Source: Nocardia africana NBRC 100379 (GTDB taxonomy: Bacteria > Actinomycetota > Actinomycetes > Mycobacteriales > Mycobacteriaceae). From it: a stretch of 64,000 bases of DNA. The stretch spans positions 1 through 64,000 of the forward strand of contig NZ_BDAV01000011.1 of the NCBI RefSeq assembly GCF_001612635.1, given 5' to 3'. Each line of letters begins with the position of its first letter. The first letter of the stretch is position 1. Shown here in pieces: positions 63,607 to 64,000 of this stretch. The notes under the pieces were generated by a model. That model searched no databases. It was not told the origin of the DNA and saw only the letters and a program-made list of their open reading frames with translations. The translations under genes and the position numbers were made by a program.

Positions 63607-64000
63607 TCCGCCACCCGGTGGGTGGCGTCGCGCACGGTGCCCACGAACTCTTCCACCAGATCCTCGAGCGCGACGATGCCGACGGTATTGCCGCGGGTGT
63701 CGATGACCCGGCCCAGATGGCTGTTGGTGCGGCGCAACCGGGCCAGTGCCTCGTAGAGCGTGGTGCCCATACTCAGCGTCGGCAGTGGCCGGATATCGGT
63801 GCGGGGGATCGGTGTCGCCGGGCCGGCCGAATCGTCGGCCACCTTGTCCAGCACATCCTTGACGTGCAGATAGCCCACCAGCGAGCCGTCGGTGGCGCGC
63901 ACCGGGTAGCGGGAGAAGCCCGTTTCGGCGACCGCGGATTCGATATCGCCCAGGGTGGTGCCGTCACCGCGCAGCGGCACACAGCGCGTCTTGGCCAGCG
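63603..64000 (-). CDS. CNNM/HlyC-CorC CBS protein, partial
   Basis: Only the C-terminal ~130 residues are in the window; the gene runs past the end at 64000. The sequence is the CBS-pair end of a CNNM/CorC-type membrane protein: KTRCVPLRGDG, ESAVAETGFSRYPV, GYLHVKDVL, LRRTNSHLGRVID and the VALEDLVEEFVG block that precedes the C-terminal domain in that family. In M. tuberculosis the equivalent genes Rv1841c/Rv1842c are near glcB. The rest of the CorC domain is missing or short here; the membrane part lies outside the window. Confidence 0.82.
   Translation of the reverse strand, partial: LAKTRCVPLRGDGTTLGDIESAVAETGFSRYPVRATDGSLVGYLHVKDVLDKVADDSAGPATPIPRTDIRPLPTLSMGTTLYEALARLRRTNSHLGRVIDTRGNTVGIVALEDLVEEFVGTVRDATHRVAE

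Overview
The window is high-GC actinobacterial chromosome, most likely from a Nocardia or close mycolate-producing relative. This rests on GTG starts, WhiB, GarA, a wax-ester synthase/DGAT, a fatty acyl-CoA reductase, CYP125- and ChoD-like steroid enzymes, and a block (about 43.8-64 kb) whose gene order follows the Mycobacterium tuberculosis Rv1822-Rv1842 neighbourhood: pgsA2-like, gcvH, garA, ftsR, DUF151, MerR, gcvP, glcB, CNNM/CBS protein. The genus is an inference; no rRNA or tRNA was seen.

Layout. 0-9.6 kb: mixed accessory metabolism (amidase with a divergent TetR regulator, PPOX-fold protein, secreted PHB-depolymerase-like esterase, SGNH-fused acyltransferase, DMT transporter, ArsR plus DUF2071-like pair). 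9.6-20 kb: a gene-poor, decaying island of dormancy/hypoxia (DosR-regulon-like) genes: an intact Hrp1-like CBS protein and a tandem universal stress protein, next to broken copies of a class II ribonucleotide reductase, HspX, KdpD, a second CBS protein and an ATP-dependent DNA ligase, with a KdpD-like sensor that lacks its kinase and a fused cytochrome b/sulfite-oxidase-type protein. Two sites resemble DosR boxes.

20-29 kb: lipid functions (acyl-CoA dehydrogenase, AraC regulator, AdhA-like alcohol dehydrogenase, alpha/beta hydrolase, WS/DGAT, polysaccharide deacetylase, two-domain fatty acyl reductase). The hydrolase and WS/DGAT promoters carry almost identical KstR-like palindromes. 29-35 kb: heme oxygenase with an IdeR-like box, cutA flanked by two copies of a ~100-bp repeat, an XRE regulator, two tiny coupled genes, asparagine synthase, and cyp125 with a KstR-like site. 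35-44 kb: TetR regulator, ThrE-type exporter, acyl-CoA oxidase-like protein, PAP2 phosphatase, NERD protein, ChoD-like GMC oxidoreductase.

44-57 kb: conserved core. The glycine cleavage genes gcvH and gcvP bracket garA, ftsR, a DUF151 protein and a MerR regulator; gcvP sits behind a tandem glycine riboswitch. Then come a VWA protein, WhiB, an HNH nuclease with an unlisted 43-residue gene upstream, a quinone reductase and malate synthase G. 57-64 kb: methyltransferase, hotdog-like protein, secreted DUF305/LVIVD pair, two small SnoaL/NTF2-like proteins, a conserved unknown and the 3' end of a CNNM/CBS membrane protein cut by the window edge.

Themes: storage lipid and sterol use (WS/DGAT, acyl reductase, cyp125, choD, acyl-CoA dehydrogenases, glcB for the glyoxylate shunt), one-carbon/glycine metabolism under GarA and riboswitch control, and a partly eroded hypoxia response. 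No complete mobile element or CRISPR array was seen.
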